Virus record (IMG/VR): IMGVR_UViG_3300008117_000273
Span: 1 to 25,262 of that record
Length of the DNA: 25,262 bases
Strand: one strand, 5' to 3'
Origin: a virus
Under the pieces are notes generated by a model, which had not been told where the DNA came from, did not search any database, and saw only the letters and a list, made by a program, of their open reading frames with translations. Made by a program: the position numbers and the translations under genes. Positions 1 through 6,567 of the stretch are shown one piece after another (the first letter of the stretch is position 1; each line of letters begins with the position of its first letter).

Positions 1-3
1 ATA

Positions 4-456
4 TTATTTACTATTGAACTCATTGATCTTTGATTGTGCCCATTCCTTGGCTGCTTTACCTCCCCATAGTAGGTATGAGATGTACCCACAATCCTCTGGA
101 GTTCCATTGTCATAGTACACCTCAGCTCTTGAAAGGTAGTTAAACATCCTTTTGATTGTCTCAATGGATACCTTCTCACGATTGGCAAGCTGTTGCGCTC
201 TCACTTTGCCTACCTGAGTAGCGCATTTATTGTTGACTTTCTCATTGAGTTCAATGCCTCGCTTTGCGTTATTCACTACAGCATCCGGATAGTCATTGTA
301 TGCATCCTGAAATTCATGCTTTGCTCGATCCCATGATGCTTTGCATACCGGGTATCTCTGAGTTGATGGATACTCATCTCTCATCTTATCATCAGCCATG
401 CATCTCTGCACGAACTCATTCTCATTCTCTCCTGGTCTTGGTTTCGGTATTGGCAT
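4..456 (-). CDS. Small phage protein with a capsid-module-type N-terminal motif
   Basis: Predicted 150-residue soluble protein. Its first ~45 residues carry a pattern (PIPKPRPGE, then QRCM, a hydrophilic stretch ending EYP, QR and VC, then W) that I recall from small domains at the start of, or next to, prohead-protease genes of Bacteroidetes phages. The rest is charged, probably helical, with no catalytic motif I can name. A GTG codon directly precedes the ATG; I chose the ATG at 456 because it overlaps the TGA of the upstream amidotransferase gene (TGATG), implying coupled translation. The stop lies 4 bases from the window edge, so the next gene is out of view. The virion role is inferred from family memory only. 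Confidence 0.6.
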   Translation of the reverse strand: MPIPKPRPGENENEFVQRCMADDKMRDEYPSTQRYPVCKASWDRAKHEFQDAYNDYPDAVVNNAKRGIELNEKVNNKCATQVGKVRAQQLANREKVSIETIKRMFNYLSRAEVYYDNGTPEDCGYISYLLWGGKAAKEWAQSKINEFNSK

Positions 457-1523
457 CACTTACAGTATTTAACATAAAACGTATAGGGAACCACATTGAG
501 CTTGGCAAGGATCCATATCAAAGGTCTGTATGCCTTGAAATTATATCGGGCATAGTTTGCTCTGTCCCCTTTGCGGATGTTCACCAGGCTCATTGATTTG
601 TCCTCAATATTACCGAGCTTTGACATGTCGAACTCAGCTTTGTTGGCAAGGTATTCTCTGGCCTGTGCCTTGGTTATCTTTCCGGATCTGACCTGAGCAG
701 ATAGGTAAACGATTCGTTTATCAATGCCAAACTTGGTAGGCAGAAGCCAGGAACCAACAAACTCAGTGTACACATTCTCACAATGCTTGCCACCATAGTC
801 CTGCCATTGGATTAGTTTCTTCATTTCAGTCTCCATGGTTTCTCTGTCAAATCCATAGTGGAATGGTCTGATGTTCTTGATCCCTTTGATGGCATAGAAT
901 ATCTGATCCCAGAATGTGAATAGAGGATAGTTCTTGAGTGCCTTGCCTGTGTAGCTGAAGTATACCGATTGAATGTACTTGGCATCCATATAGGTCCATC
1001 CCTTTGGAGTTGATCCTTCAGTGCGGAAGTCATGGCCATTGAGGATGTACTTGATCTTGTATTTGTGAGCAGTATCGTACATCAGCTTGGTCATTGCGAT
1101 ATCGTTGGGGATATCAGCATCTGGCACACCTGCATAAAGGAATGATTCGTTCAGCTTATCGTATTCCTGCTTGTTGACATGGTAGACGATAGCATCCACA
1201 TTGAGCTTTCTGATCAGCATGGTCATGTTATGGATTGCCTCTGGAGCATTCCAGTTATTATCGAAGTGAATCACAAGAGGCTTGAGTCCCCAGTAACGCA
1301 CAGCAGTGTATAGAAGTGTTGAGCTGTCGAGTCCTCCGGAGATCCCCATGATGCAATCGTATTTCTTTCCATCTCCTGCCATGCGGATCTTTTGCAGTTC
1401 AGTATTGAGATCCTCTGGCCTTGCCTTGGATTGTAGGTCATCGTGCAGATCACAGTACTCGCACTGCTTCTCTGATATCTTGGCTATGTCTTCAGTGAAA
1501 AGACATCTTGGGCATTCTTTCAT
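456..1523 (-). CDS. N-acetyl-sugar amidotransferase (WbpG/PseA-like PP-loop enzyme)
   Basis: 355 residues, full length for the N-acetyl sugar amidotransferase family, which amidates nucleotide-linked or lipid-linked N-acetyl sugars in O-antigen and nonulosonic acid synthesis, normally with ammonia from a HisH-type glutaminase and a HisF-like partner. Visible features are two Cys pairs at the N-terminus (CPRC at 4-7 and CEYC at 21-24, probably a metal site), the PP-loop ATP-pyrophosphatase motif SGGLDSS at 62-68, an NGHD segment in the middle, and the family signature around QDYGGKHCENVYTEF followed by LLPTKFGIDKR. The start overlaps the upstream glycosyltransferase stop by 4 nt. No glutaminase or HisF partner is in the window, so the enzyme would need host partners, free ammonia, or genes further left. 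It is most likely part of a surface-glycan cassette. Confidence 0.88.
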   Translation of the reverse strand: MKECPRCLFTEDIAKISEKQCEYCDLHDDLQSKARPEDLNTELQKIRMAGDGKKYDCIMGISGGLDSSTLLYTAVRYWGLKPLVIHFDNNWNAPEAIHNMTMLIRKLNVDAIVYHVNKQEYDKLNESFLYAGVPDADIPNDIAMTKLMYDTAHKYKIKYILNGHDFRTEGSTPKGWTYMDAKYIQSVYFSYTGKALKNYPLFTFWDQIFYAIKGIKNIRPFHYGFDRETMETEMKKLIQWQDYGGKHCENVYTEFVGSWLLPTKFGIDKRIVYLSAQVRSGKITKAQAREYLANKAEFDMSKLGNIEDKSMSLVNIRKGDRANYARYNFKAYRPLIWILAKLNVVPYTFYVKYCK

Positions 1524-2248
1524 TTGGATTGTATTAAGTTAACGAAGTTAAAAAAGTCTTTTGATACGCTGTCAGGTTTGTGCCTGTTTGAGTATTCGGT
1601 TATGATAGCATCACAGATATCATCCACATCAGTCCATCCTATGGAGTGAGGCAGATCACCGTTGTATACTGATTTTCTACCCATGAGGCCCATCTGTAGA
1701 TTAGTGTTCGGGCATCCATCATGAGGAGTGAGTCTGAGATTCAGAAAGCATTGAGAGTATACATCGTACAGCTGCGCCCTGGTGAATGTATCGTATTGCG
1801 CCTTTATGATCGGTATCTTGATGAGCTTCTCAATCTCTGCGATATATTCAGATCCATAAAACTCCGGGCATCCTTCATTGTAGTACCAATAGATCTTGTC
1901 TCCTCGCTTTGTGTATGGCCATTCATCTGGTATGGTAGCATTGATAGGAAGGTATATGCTCCTGAGTCCTCTTGCTGATAGTGAGTTCTGAACGTGATTG
2001 CTGATAGCAACATGCATATGCTTGCTCAGCTCTGCTATCCATACGCTTGGCAGATCCTTTGCATCGGATCCGAACCATACTACAATGCAGTCACCTTTGT
2101 GATCAATGAGCTTCTGAAAGTCCTCCTCTCTATACATGCCAAAGACACCGAGTACCTCAGAGTCATCAGTGTAGTCTCTGAGATTGTATTTACGGATCAG
2201 ATCCTGGTCAAGTCCTTCGAGTGATTCAGATATCCATGCCTGCTTCAT
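1520..2248 (-). CDS. Putative glycosyltransferase, GT-B-like
   Basis: 242 residues. The C-terminal half resembles the donor-binding half of GT-B glycosyltransferases: a YSQCFLNLRLTPHDGCPN segment followed by LQMGLMGRKSVYNGDLP, like the region where such enzymes bind the nucleotide sugar and where the weak 'E at the end of a loop' motif usually sits. The N-terminal half contains alternating strands (DCIVVWFGSDA, HVAISNHVQ) expected of a Rossmann-like domain. It is shorter than classical GT-B proteins (350-400 residues), so it may be a minimal or divergent form. It overlaps both neighbours by 4 nt (GT-A-like enzyme upstream, amidotransferase downstream), so the three are almost certainly co-translated. 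Donor and acceptor cannot be read from the sequence. Confidence 0.6.
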   Translation of the reverse strand: MKQAWISESLEGLDQDLIRKYNLRDYTDDSEVLGVFGMYREEDFQKLIDHKGDCIVVWFGSDAKDLPSVWIAELSKHMHVAISNHVQNSLSARGLRSIYLPINATIPDEWPYTKRGDKIYWYYNEGCPEFYGSEYIAEIEKLIKIPIIKAQYDTFTRAQLYDVYSQCFLNLRLTPHDGCPNTNLQMGLMGRKSVYNGDLPHSIGWTDVDDICDAIITEYSNRHKPDSVSKDFFNFVNLIQSK

Positions 2249-2964
2249 AGCTCCTCATGTAGTAGATAGATCTCAGGGAATGACTCGAATAGATCAAGCT
2301 CTTGTTGATCACCGAGCTTCTCTGATGATCCCTTGAGTGATCCTGTCCAGTGATCTGTGAATTTATGCTTGTTTCCCCATGCATGTGTTGAGATGCTTAG
2401 CAGCTTGAGATCCGGATCTTCAAAGATTCCTATTGAGGCATCGAGTGAGAGAGTCTTCAGCCACATGGACCAGTCAAGGCCTGAGTTGAGTCTCTTGTCG
2501 AATGGCTGCCAGTTCATTTTGTTTAGGAGCCTTGTTGATAGCACTCTTCCAATTCCGATAGGCTCATAGCTTCTTGATCCTTTGCCGTACCCGAACCAGT
2601 TCACTGTACGGATATTGCTTGGTCCAAGATCTGTGAAATGACATCCGAGCTTTCCGAGCATGTCATACTCAGGGAGCATACGCTCAGCCTCTGTGATGTA
2701 GTTATCAGACACCCAGTCTGAGGATCCAACGAATAACACACCTGTAGGTTCGTACTTACGAGCTGCCATGAATCCTGCATTCCACTTGGAACCAAGAGGA
2801 TCATTGCTGATGTTTATCCATTCAGCTCCCAAGGATAGTGCCAGATCCTGATCATCAGTATCATGGCCCATACAGATCACCTGTACTCCTGCTTTCTGTA
2901 ACCTTGAGATTGTGTACTTGAGTAATGGCCTTCTGCCATGTACCGGAATAGGAGCTACTATCAT
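2245..2964 (-). CDS. Putative glycosyltransferase, GT-A (family 2-like)
   Basis: 239 residues with a GT-A layout. The N-terminus MIVAPIPVHGRRPLLKYTI resembles the nucleotide-sugar binding start of family 2 enzymes. A PLGSKWNAGFMAAR segment follows, like the conserved GxxxARN region. VLFVGSSDWVSDNY occupies the place of the DxD metal-binding motif, with SSDW in place of a clean DxD. GLDWSMWLK near residue 175 resembles the acceptor-side (E/D)D region. There is no membrane segment, so it should act in the cytoplasm or peripherally. The altered DxD may indicate a divergent metal site or a fold-only relative. It overlaps its neighbours by 4 nt on both sides. Confidence 0.65.
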   Translation of the reverse strand: MIVAPIPVHGRRPLLKYTISRLQKAGVQVICMGHDTDDQDLALSLGAEWINISNDPLGSKWNAGFMAARKYEPTGVLFVGSSDWVSDNYITEAERMLPEYDMLGKLGCHFTDLGPSNIRTVNWFGYGKGSRSYEPIGIGRVLSTRLLNKMNWQPFDKRLNSGLDWSMWLKTLSLDASIGIFEDPDLKLLSISTHAWGNKHKFTDHWTGSLKGSSEKLGDQQELDLFESFPEIYLLHEEL

Positions 2965-3314
2965 GATTCGAGTGCTTTGATTAGGTCTGCTTTCTTTGGA
3001 GCTTGGCCCATCTTCAGGCCTCTCTCCTGAGCTAATGCCTTGAGATCATTGTAGCTCATGGATTGGTAGCTGTACTGTTTGACTCCTATGAATTGAATCT
3101 TTGCAGGTTTTACCTCCTGAGCTTTTTCAGTCTGCATCCAATAGGTCAGATCATTCATCGCATTGCGCACACATGTACCGCACCCCTTGTTAAGAGTCGT
3201 TCCCTTGTATGCCTTAAGCCATATGGCAAGCTCATCCTTGAGAACATTATTCAGAGCAAAAGATCTGCTCTTCTGATAGCGTATAGCTTGCTGTTTTAAG
3301 TCTTCAGATATCAT
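2961..3314 (-). CDS. Small phage protein with C-terminal SAP/HeH-like motif
   Basis: 117 residues. The N-terminal ~70 residues are helical with a CGTCVRNAMNDL segment, a pattern I associate with small conserved proteins of Bacteroidetes phages; the two Cys could bind a metal. The last ~35 residues (SYNDLKALAQERGLKMG, then KKADLIKALES) match the helix-extended-helix pattern of SAP/HeH nucleic-acid-binding domains, as in Rho N-terminal-like folds. It overlaps the glycosyltransferase downstream and a 56-residue ORF upstream by 4 nt each. A DNA- or RNA-binding role is inferred from the C-terminal motif; the specific function is unknown. Confidence 0.6.
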   Translation of the reverse strand: MISEDLKQQAIRYQKSRSFALNNVLKDELAIWLKAYKGTTLNKGCGTCVRNAMNDLTYWMQTEKAQEVKPAKIQFIGVKQYSYQSMSYNDLKALAQERGLKMGQAPKKADLIKALES

Positions 3315-3481
3315 CTCTTTAATATGTTTTTCAGTTTCTTTTCAAGCATTGTGCCTGAGATCTTTCTGCGCAGCTCTCTGCTTGCACTCAGCTCCTGGAT
3401 CAATACAGCTCCGATCATGGCAAAGTACATATCTTTGTCGCTCATGATTCGCTCTTCTTTTTTTATCTCTTGCTCTCCCAT
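3311..3481 (-). CDS. Small hypothetical protein (56 aa)
   Basis: A 56-residue ORF between the small membrane protein and the SAP/HeH-like gene, below usual length cut-offs. It starts with ATG at 3481 (an in-frame second ATG follows 12 codons later) and ends with a TGA that overlaps the next ATG as ATGA, the same coupling seen throughout this strand. The product is highly charged at the N-terminus (KKEER), has an amphipathic helix in the middle (MYFAMIGAVLIQEL) and a basic tail (KKLKNILKR). No family is recognised. The support is gene context and coupling, not homology. Confidence 0.55.
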   Translation of the reverse strand: MGEQEIKKEERIMSDKDMYFAMIGAVLIQELSASRELRRKISGTMLEKKLKNILKR

Positions 3482-3678
3482 GTCATTATCAGATCAGATA
3501 GTAAATAGGTGATGAATGATAGTCCTATCAGCTGCCATTCGATCAGTGCGAAGATAATCACAGAGTTCCAAAATGATAGGCAGCTCTGACAGTTTAATGG
3601 TTTGATATCGGGCAGATCAAAAGTCTGGACTGCCCTGGCTAACCCCAACGAGATGAGGATGATTGCAATATAGCTCAT
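3463..3678 (-). CDS. Small inner-membrane protein with CxxCLxFW motif
   Basis: 71 residues with two likely membrane segments: residues 2-20 (YIAIILISLGLARAV) and roughly 38-62 (IIFALIEWQLIGLSFITYL). Between them is CQSCLSFW, which resembles the Cys-pair-then-FW motif of DUF1360-type phage and spore membrane proteins. No signal peptidase site is evident. Its start lies 62 nt inside the end of the sigma-like gene, an unusually long overlap here, but there is no later ATG that would keep the first membrane helix. It overlaps the next small ORF by 19 nt. Function unknown. Confidence 0.55.
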   Translation of the reverse strand: MSYIAIILISLGLARAVQTFDLPDIKPLNCQSCLSFWNSVIIFALIEWQLIGLSFITYLLSDLIMTWESKR

Positions 3679-4138
3679 ATTTGAATTGTTTGATTGCTGA
3701 ATGAATGACTCTGAGTGATAGTCCTGTCTGTGCTTTGATGTCTCTGAATGTCATGCCATATAGATGCATCCTTGTTACCTCCTTGATGAATAGCTCCTGA
3801 TCATCGTTGCACTCTCTTTCCATGTACTCCCTCAGGTATTTTTGATACTCCTCCTCTTCATTGTCATCGTCACCTTGCAAGGGTATGTCATAGTCAAGTG
3901 ATACCATGTGGGCCATTGTGTTGAACTGCTTGTTCCAGTCACTGCCGGGCCATTTATACTGATTGTACGCGAATCTTGCAAATGTTCTTGGGAGATCCTC
4001 CTCAGGGATGTTCCTGTCGTACAGCAATAGGTAGATATGGCCGACAAGGTCCTTGTATAGTTCGGAGCCGTTAGTGATCTTCTTGGCGATCTTGTATGCT
4101 TCATGCTCCCAGAACATTGTGACAATAGTACCAAGCAT
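3617..4138 (-). CDS. Sigma-70-family-like regulator
   Basis: 173 residues. The first ~75 residues (HEAYKIAKKI, then YKDLVGHIYLLLYD, and FARFAYNQYKW) resemble sigma region 2 of ECF-like factors, where a DLVQEVFLRLYE-type helix contacts core polymerase. After an acidic linker (DDDNEEEEYQ), the C-terminal part has a helix-turn-helix like region 4: TRMHLYGMTFRDIKAQTGLSLRVIHSAIKQFKYEL. Such proteins are common in Bacteroidetes phages and may redirect host RNA polymerase or act as simple DNA binders. Start is ATG at 4138; a second ATG at 4117 would shorten the overlap with the upstream gene from 38 to 17 nt. Sigma activity is an inference from the fold pattern. Confidence 0.5.
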   Translation of the reverse strand: MLGTIVTMFWEHEAYKIAKKITNGSELYKDLVGHIYLLLYDRNIPEEDLPRTFARFAYNQYKWPGSDWNKQFNTMAHMVSLDYDIPLQGDDDNEEEEYQKYLREYMERECNDDQELFIKEVTRMHLYGMTFRDIKAQTGLSLRVIHSAIKQFKYELYCNHPHLVGVSQGSPDF

Positions 4139-4310
4139 GATTGATGAATGACTCAGATACTTGCTTGCCTCGCATGAATCTGTATAGTTGATGATAGGGC
4201 AGTCCTGAATCCTCGCTCAGATGTCTGATCTTGTAGCGAGCCGAGAGCTTCTCCTGGAGAGAGGCCCTCAGCTTATCGCTTAATTCAGAATGGGAGTCCA
4301 TCGTCTTCAT
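4101..4310 (-). CDS. Small helix-turn-helix DNA-binding protein
   Basis: 69 residues, helical. The middle (YKIRHLSEDSGLPYHQLYRFMRGKQ) reads as a Cro/XRE-type helix-turn-helix: a helix, a 'SGL' turn, a recognition helix ending in RG. The C-terminus looks like a closing helix. It could be a Cro-like repressor or a phage transcription regulator. ATG at 4310 overlaps the SSB-tail gene by 26 nt; the ATG at 4301 would leave 17 nt, so the start is uncertain. It precedes the sigma-like gene, so the two may work together in the switch from replication to later expression (inference). Confidence 0.5.
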   Translation of the reverse strand: MKTMDSHSELSDKLRASLQEKLSARYKIRHLSEDSGLPYHQLYRFMRGKQVSESFINHAWYYCHNVLGA

Positions 4311-4536
4311 CTTGTACTGATGTGATCTTTGCAGTTTGTACTGGCTCCTCAGGCTTCACCCATGGCTCTTTGATGGATGCGCTGAAATACTTTCCTGCTT
4401 GCTGTCCTTCTTTTACCCATAGTGAGATCTCCCACATTTTGCCATCTACATTGATCTTCCCTCTGTAGTCTGGTTGATTCTCGGCAGTCTTCTTGTCATT
4501 CTTAAAGATTGCTCCGCTGTTTACTTTTGTTTCCAT
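4285..4536 (-). CDS. Putative single-stranded-DNA-binding-like protein with SSB-type acidic tail
   Basis: 83 residues. It begins NSGAIFKNDKKTAENQPDY and continues with alternating strands (GKINVDGKMWEISLWVKEG, KYFSASIKE), a beta-barrel-like pattern seen in small phage proteins related to DUF736-type families. The extreme C-terminus is DEDDGLPF, very like the acidic DDDIPF tip by which bacterial SSB recruits partner proteins. It sits directly after the nuclease and annealing-protein genes and before regulators. An OB-fold ssDNA-binding or SSB-mimic role in phage recombination or replication is plausible but not proven. It starts immediately after the stop of the upstream 63-residue gene. Confidence 0.55.
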   Translation of the reverse strand: METKVNSGAIFKNDKKTAENQPDYRGKINVDGKMWEISLWVKEGQQAGKYFSASIKEPWVKPEEPVQTAKITSVQDEDDGLPF

Positions 4537-4728
4537 CTATTTATTCTGTTTATTATTACTATCCAAATGAGTTCTCCGAAGCTCAATCTCTTGCATCTTA
4601 TCCTCCAATGATTTAGCAGCCTCATGATACTCCTCATTTGTCAAAGGTACATATGAAAATTGTAAAAATGAAATCTGCCAATAATAAAGATTCTGATCAG
4701 GATTGTATAGTTCGATCTGTCTATTCAT
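4537..4728 (-). CDS. Small hypothetical protein (63 aa) in recombination operon
   Basis: 63 residues, polar, with an aromatic N-terminal half (YNPDQNLYYWQISFLQFSY) and a helical acidic C-terminal half ending in a Lys/Asn-rich tail. No family recognised. The ATG overlaps the stop of the PD-(D/E)XK nuclease by 4 nt and its TAG abuts the next ATG with no gap, so it is translated as part of the recombination operon. It could be a nuclease partner or a small replication accessory protein, but nothing in the sequence decides this. Confidence 0.55.
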   Translation of the reverse strand: MNRQIELYNPDQNLYYWQISFLQFSYVPLTNEEYHEAAKSLEDKMQEIELRRTHLDSNNKQNK

Positions 4729-5357
4729 TTCGCCTGGAGTTGTGAATAATACTGTGAATAATACTCTGAAGCATATCGGAGCTTCTCGATCATCTGTTGC
4801 TCGATCTCAAAATCTCTCTCGAATCTAAGCACTGTGATGCGCTTAGCAGGATCAATATGATCTACCCGGTGCAGTGATAGGTTATCCCATGGGCTTAGCA
4901 AGTTATGATCACCTGTTGGATCCGTTGATACCATGCAATAGATCAGCTCAAAATATGGCCTATCGTAGATATGCATGTATGCTCTGCCTTGGTATTCATA
5001 TCCTGCCTCATAGCCTTCCTCAGAAGTTGCAGGAAAAGTCTCCAGAGACCATGATGTTTTGATATCGATGATCAGATCATCAAGGAGAATATCACATTCA
5101 CCTGTAAACAGATCTGTTTCGATCCTGGTAGTGTTCTTTTTGTAGCTTGTAAACCTTACAGCATTGAGCAAATTAATTGAATCCTGCTCCTGCTCTTTGC
5201 CCTTGGTGATGTACTTGCTATTGAGATCCACAGTGTATCCGTAGAAATTCTGCTTCGCAATGGATCTGATATGACTCTTTGCCGTTTCGCTTAGGACCTC
5301 TCCCTTTGCTCTTGCGTTTGTCATGATCTTTCCGATCTCTGATGGGTGCCATTTCAT
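4725..5357 (-). CDS. PD-(D/E)XK nuclease, RecB/YqaJ-like (recombination exonuclease)
   Basis: 210 residues. Nuclease core: an early Glu in TKGKEQEQDSI (about residues 52-62), then TGECDIL ... LIIDIKTSWS with the Asp and the D-x-K pair that form the metal site, and a downstream YEYQGRAYMHI helix like the QxxxY motif of RecB/lambda-exonuclease-type enzymes. This architecture fits a phage 5'-3' exonuclease or Cas4/RecB-like enzyme that resects DNA ends for an annealing protein. The gene overlaps the ERF-type annealing gene by 4 nt, the classic exonuclease plus annealase pairing. No iron-sulfur cysteine cluster is visible, so it is unlike Cas4. Confidence 0.75.
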   Translation of the reverse strand: MKWHPSEIGKIMTNARAKGEVLSETAKSHIRSIAKQNFYGYTVDLNSKYITKGKEQEQDSINLLNAVRFTSYKKNTTRIETDLFTGECDILLDDLIIDIKTSWSLETFPATSEEGYEAGYEYQGRAYMHIYDRPYFELIYCMVSTDPTGDHNLLSPWDNLSLHRVDHIDPAKRITVLRFERDFEIEQQMIEKLRYASEYYSQYYSQLQAK

Positions 5358-5884
5358 AGTGCTGCCTCCTGTTCTTTGGTTAGTGTGTAATTATCCATCA
5401 ATGCTTCTTTGGTATACCTACCCTCAGCAATAGCATCTATTGCTTTCTTGAATCCAATATCAGAGATGCCAGGCTTTTTCTGTGGTAGATTCTTAGCTGC
5501 TTCAGCTCCATCATCATCTGTGGCAGCCAATGTCAAGCAGCTGATCAATGAGTATCTGCGATAGTAACTTATTGCAGATCCGAGCTGCTGAGGATTTGTG
5601 AGTGCAGGGAGCCTCATGAATGACTCAATCTTCTCTCCTGAATCGACATCAATGATCTGAGTGATGATCATATCATCGTTGATAGGTTGCAGGATCATCA
5701 GTCCATTGTCAAGTAGTATCTGTTCACATGCATCCAGAACAGCATTGAGATCCGCATAGGATTGCTTGAAATGTGGATTCTTTGCGTTCTTGTGAACCTT
5801 TCCGATCTGCTGCTTTGCTGACCAGAGCTTTCGGTACATCGGCACCGGGGATGATAGTTCATCCGTTTTCTTTACTGTTGCCAT
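5354..5884 (-). CDS. ERF-family single-strand annealing protein
   Basis: 176 residues from the ATG at 5884. A TTG 24 nt upstream would add 8 residues, but it lies at the promoter-like element and is rejected. ERF-type signatures: HFKQSYADLNAVLDACEQIL near residues 40-60 (family: NP.FKS.YADL..V), GLMILQP, GEKIESFMRLP, QQLGSAISYYRRYSL and the acidic TDDDGAEA that ends the core. These proteins anneal complementary single strands during phage recombination and replication. The C-terminal ~45 residues are a variable helical tail. It is the first gene after the probable promoter at 5906-5939 and is followed by its nuclease partner. Confidence 0.88.
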   Translation of the reverse strand: MATVKKTDELSSPVPMYRKLWSAKQQIGKVHKNAKNPHFKQSYADLNAVLDACEQILLDNGLMILQPINDDMIITQIIDVDSGEKIESFMRLPALTNPQQLGSAISYYRRYSLISCLTLAATDDDGAEAAKNLPQKKPGISDIGFKKAIDAIAEGRYTKEALMDNYTLTKEQEAAL

Positions 5885-5905
5885 TTTATTAGTGTTTAAT
5901 TTGTA

Positions 5906-5939
5906 CAAATATAAATTATTTTTTCATGAATGTATCAAA
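5906..5939 (-). promoter_or_regulatory. Candidate Bacteroidetes-type promoter for the recombination operon
   Basis: Reading the minus strand, TTTG (5939-5936) is followed after 22 nt by TATATTTG (5913-5906), an exact match to the Bacteroidetes -7 consensus TAnnTTTG. The ERF start is ~22 nt further. The spacer is a little longer than the usual 19-21 nt. The -7 element falls in the only gap between the VRR-NUC and ERF genes. Confidence 0.5.
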
Positions 5940-6386
5940 CCATTCTATGAAATCATCAAAATTCTTGCATATTAGATACCATCCTCCTGCCTGTACTATA
6001 GCTTTCTCATATGCTTTTTGTGCATCTGATTGCCTATCAGCTCCTATCTTGATCTCAATCTTAACAGATCTGCCCTTTATTGTTGCTGAAATATCCGCTG
6101 ATCCTGGAGTGCTTCCGGATTTTGTATAGGAACCTTTGCCTACAGTTCTGGTCACTCCATCTAAATTTGTGTATTTCTTTGCAGCTCTATATGTCCCCAT
6201 GGTATTGATTCGCTCTGCCTGGTATCCTGACATCTGAATGAATGATACGATCATCTTTGTTAGTCCATTTGCGCTTTTATCAGTGATTGATGATGTAGCA
6301 AGGAATGATTCAGGAACTGTCGGATGTTTTGCTTTGAGATATTTAAGCTCCAGATCCTTGTATCGTTTTTTATTTTGCCTGTTCAT
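5916..6386 (-). CDS. VRR-NUC domain nuclease
   Basis: 156 residues from the ATG at 6386; a TTG at 6398 in frame is less likely. The VRR-NUC fold is evident in the C-terminal two thirds: LTKMIVSFIQMSGYQAERINT, then GSADISATIKG with the active-site Asp, VKIEIKIG with the E-x-K pair, and DRQSDAQKAYEKAIVQAGGWY, the conserved RxS-xxQ helix and GG turn. Phage VRR-NUC proteins are structure-specific, possibly Holliday-junction-cutting, nucleases that act with primase-helicase and annealing proteins. The gene overlaps the small membrane protein gene upstream by 17 nt and ends just before the promoter-like element at 5906. Confidence 0.8.
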   Translation of the reverse strand: MNRQNKKRYKDLELKYLKAKHPTVPESFLATSSITDKSANGLTKMIVSFIQMSGYQAERINTMGTYRAAKKYTNLDGVTRTVGKGSYTKSGSTPGSADISATIKGRSVKIEIKIGADRQSDAQKAYEKAIVQAGGWYLICKNFDDFIEWFDTFMKK

Positions 6387-6567
6387 GGATTCTGTCAAGT
6401 GTTAATATTTTACCAGGTGCCATTGTGCTGTCATTGGCCCAATCTTTTGGAGTTACAAATGTATACTCAGGTGATTCATATGGCTTAATTGCTTGAGTTT
6501 CTTTGTTTACAATTAACCATATCAAGCTGATGCCGATTGCTACGGCGATGATGTAGTGTGCTTTCAT
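6370..6567 (-). CDS. Small single-pass membrane or exported protein
   Basis: 65 residues: a short basic start, a hydrophobic helix at residues 4-20 (HYIIAVAIGISLIWLIV), then a polar, Pro-rich tail that would lie outside or in the periplasm. There is no lipobox Cys, so an N-terminal anchor is more likely than a lipoprotein. It is sandwiched between the primase-helicase (4-nt overlap) and the VRR-NUC gene. Function unknown; a membrane-associated host-takeover or exclusion peptide is one possibility. Confidence 0.5.
   Translation of the reverse strand: MKAHYIIAVAIGISLIWLIVNKETQAIKPYESPEYTFVTPKDWANDSTMAPGKILTLDRIHEQAK

Noticed and set aside
264-596. Plus-strand ORF of 110 codons over the amidotransferase end
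   Set aside because: Opposite-strand shadow of two well-supported minus-strand genes; composition and residues look non-coding.
5885-5908. TTG start at 5908 for the ERF gene
   Set aside because: Lies at the promoter-like element; ATG at 5884 with an A-rich leader is better.
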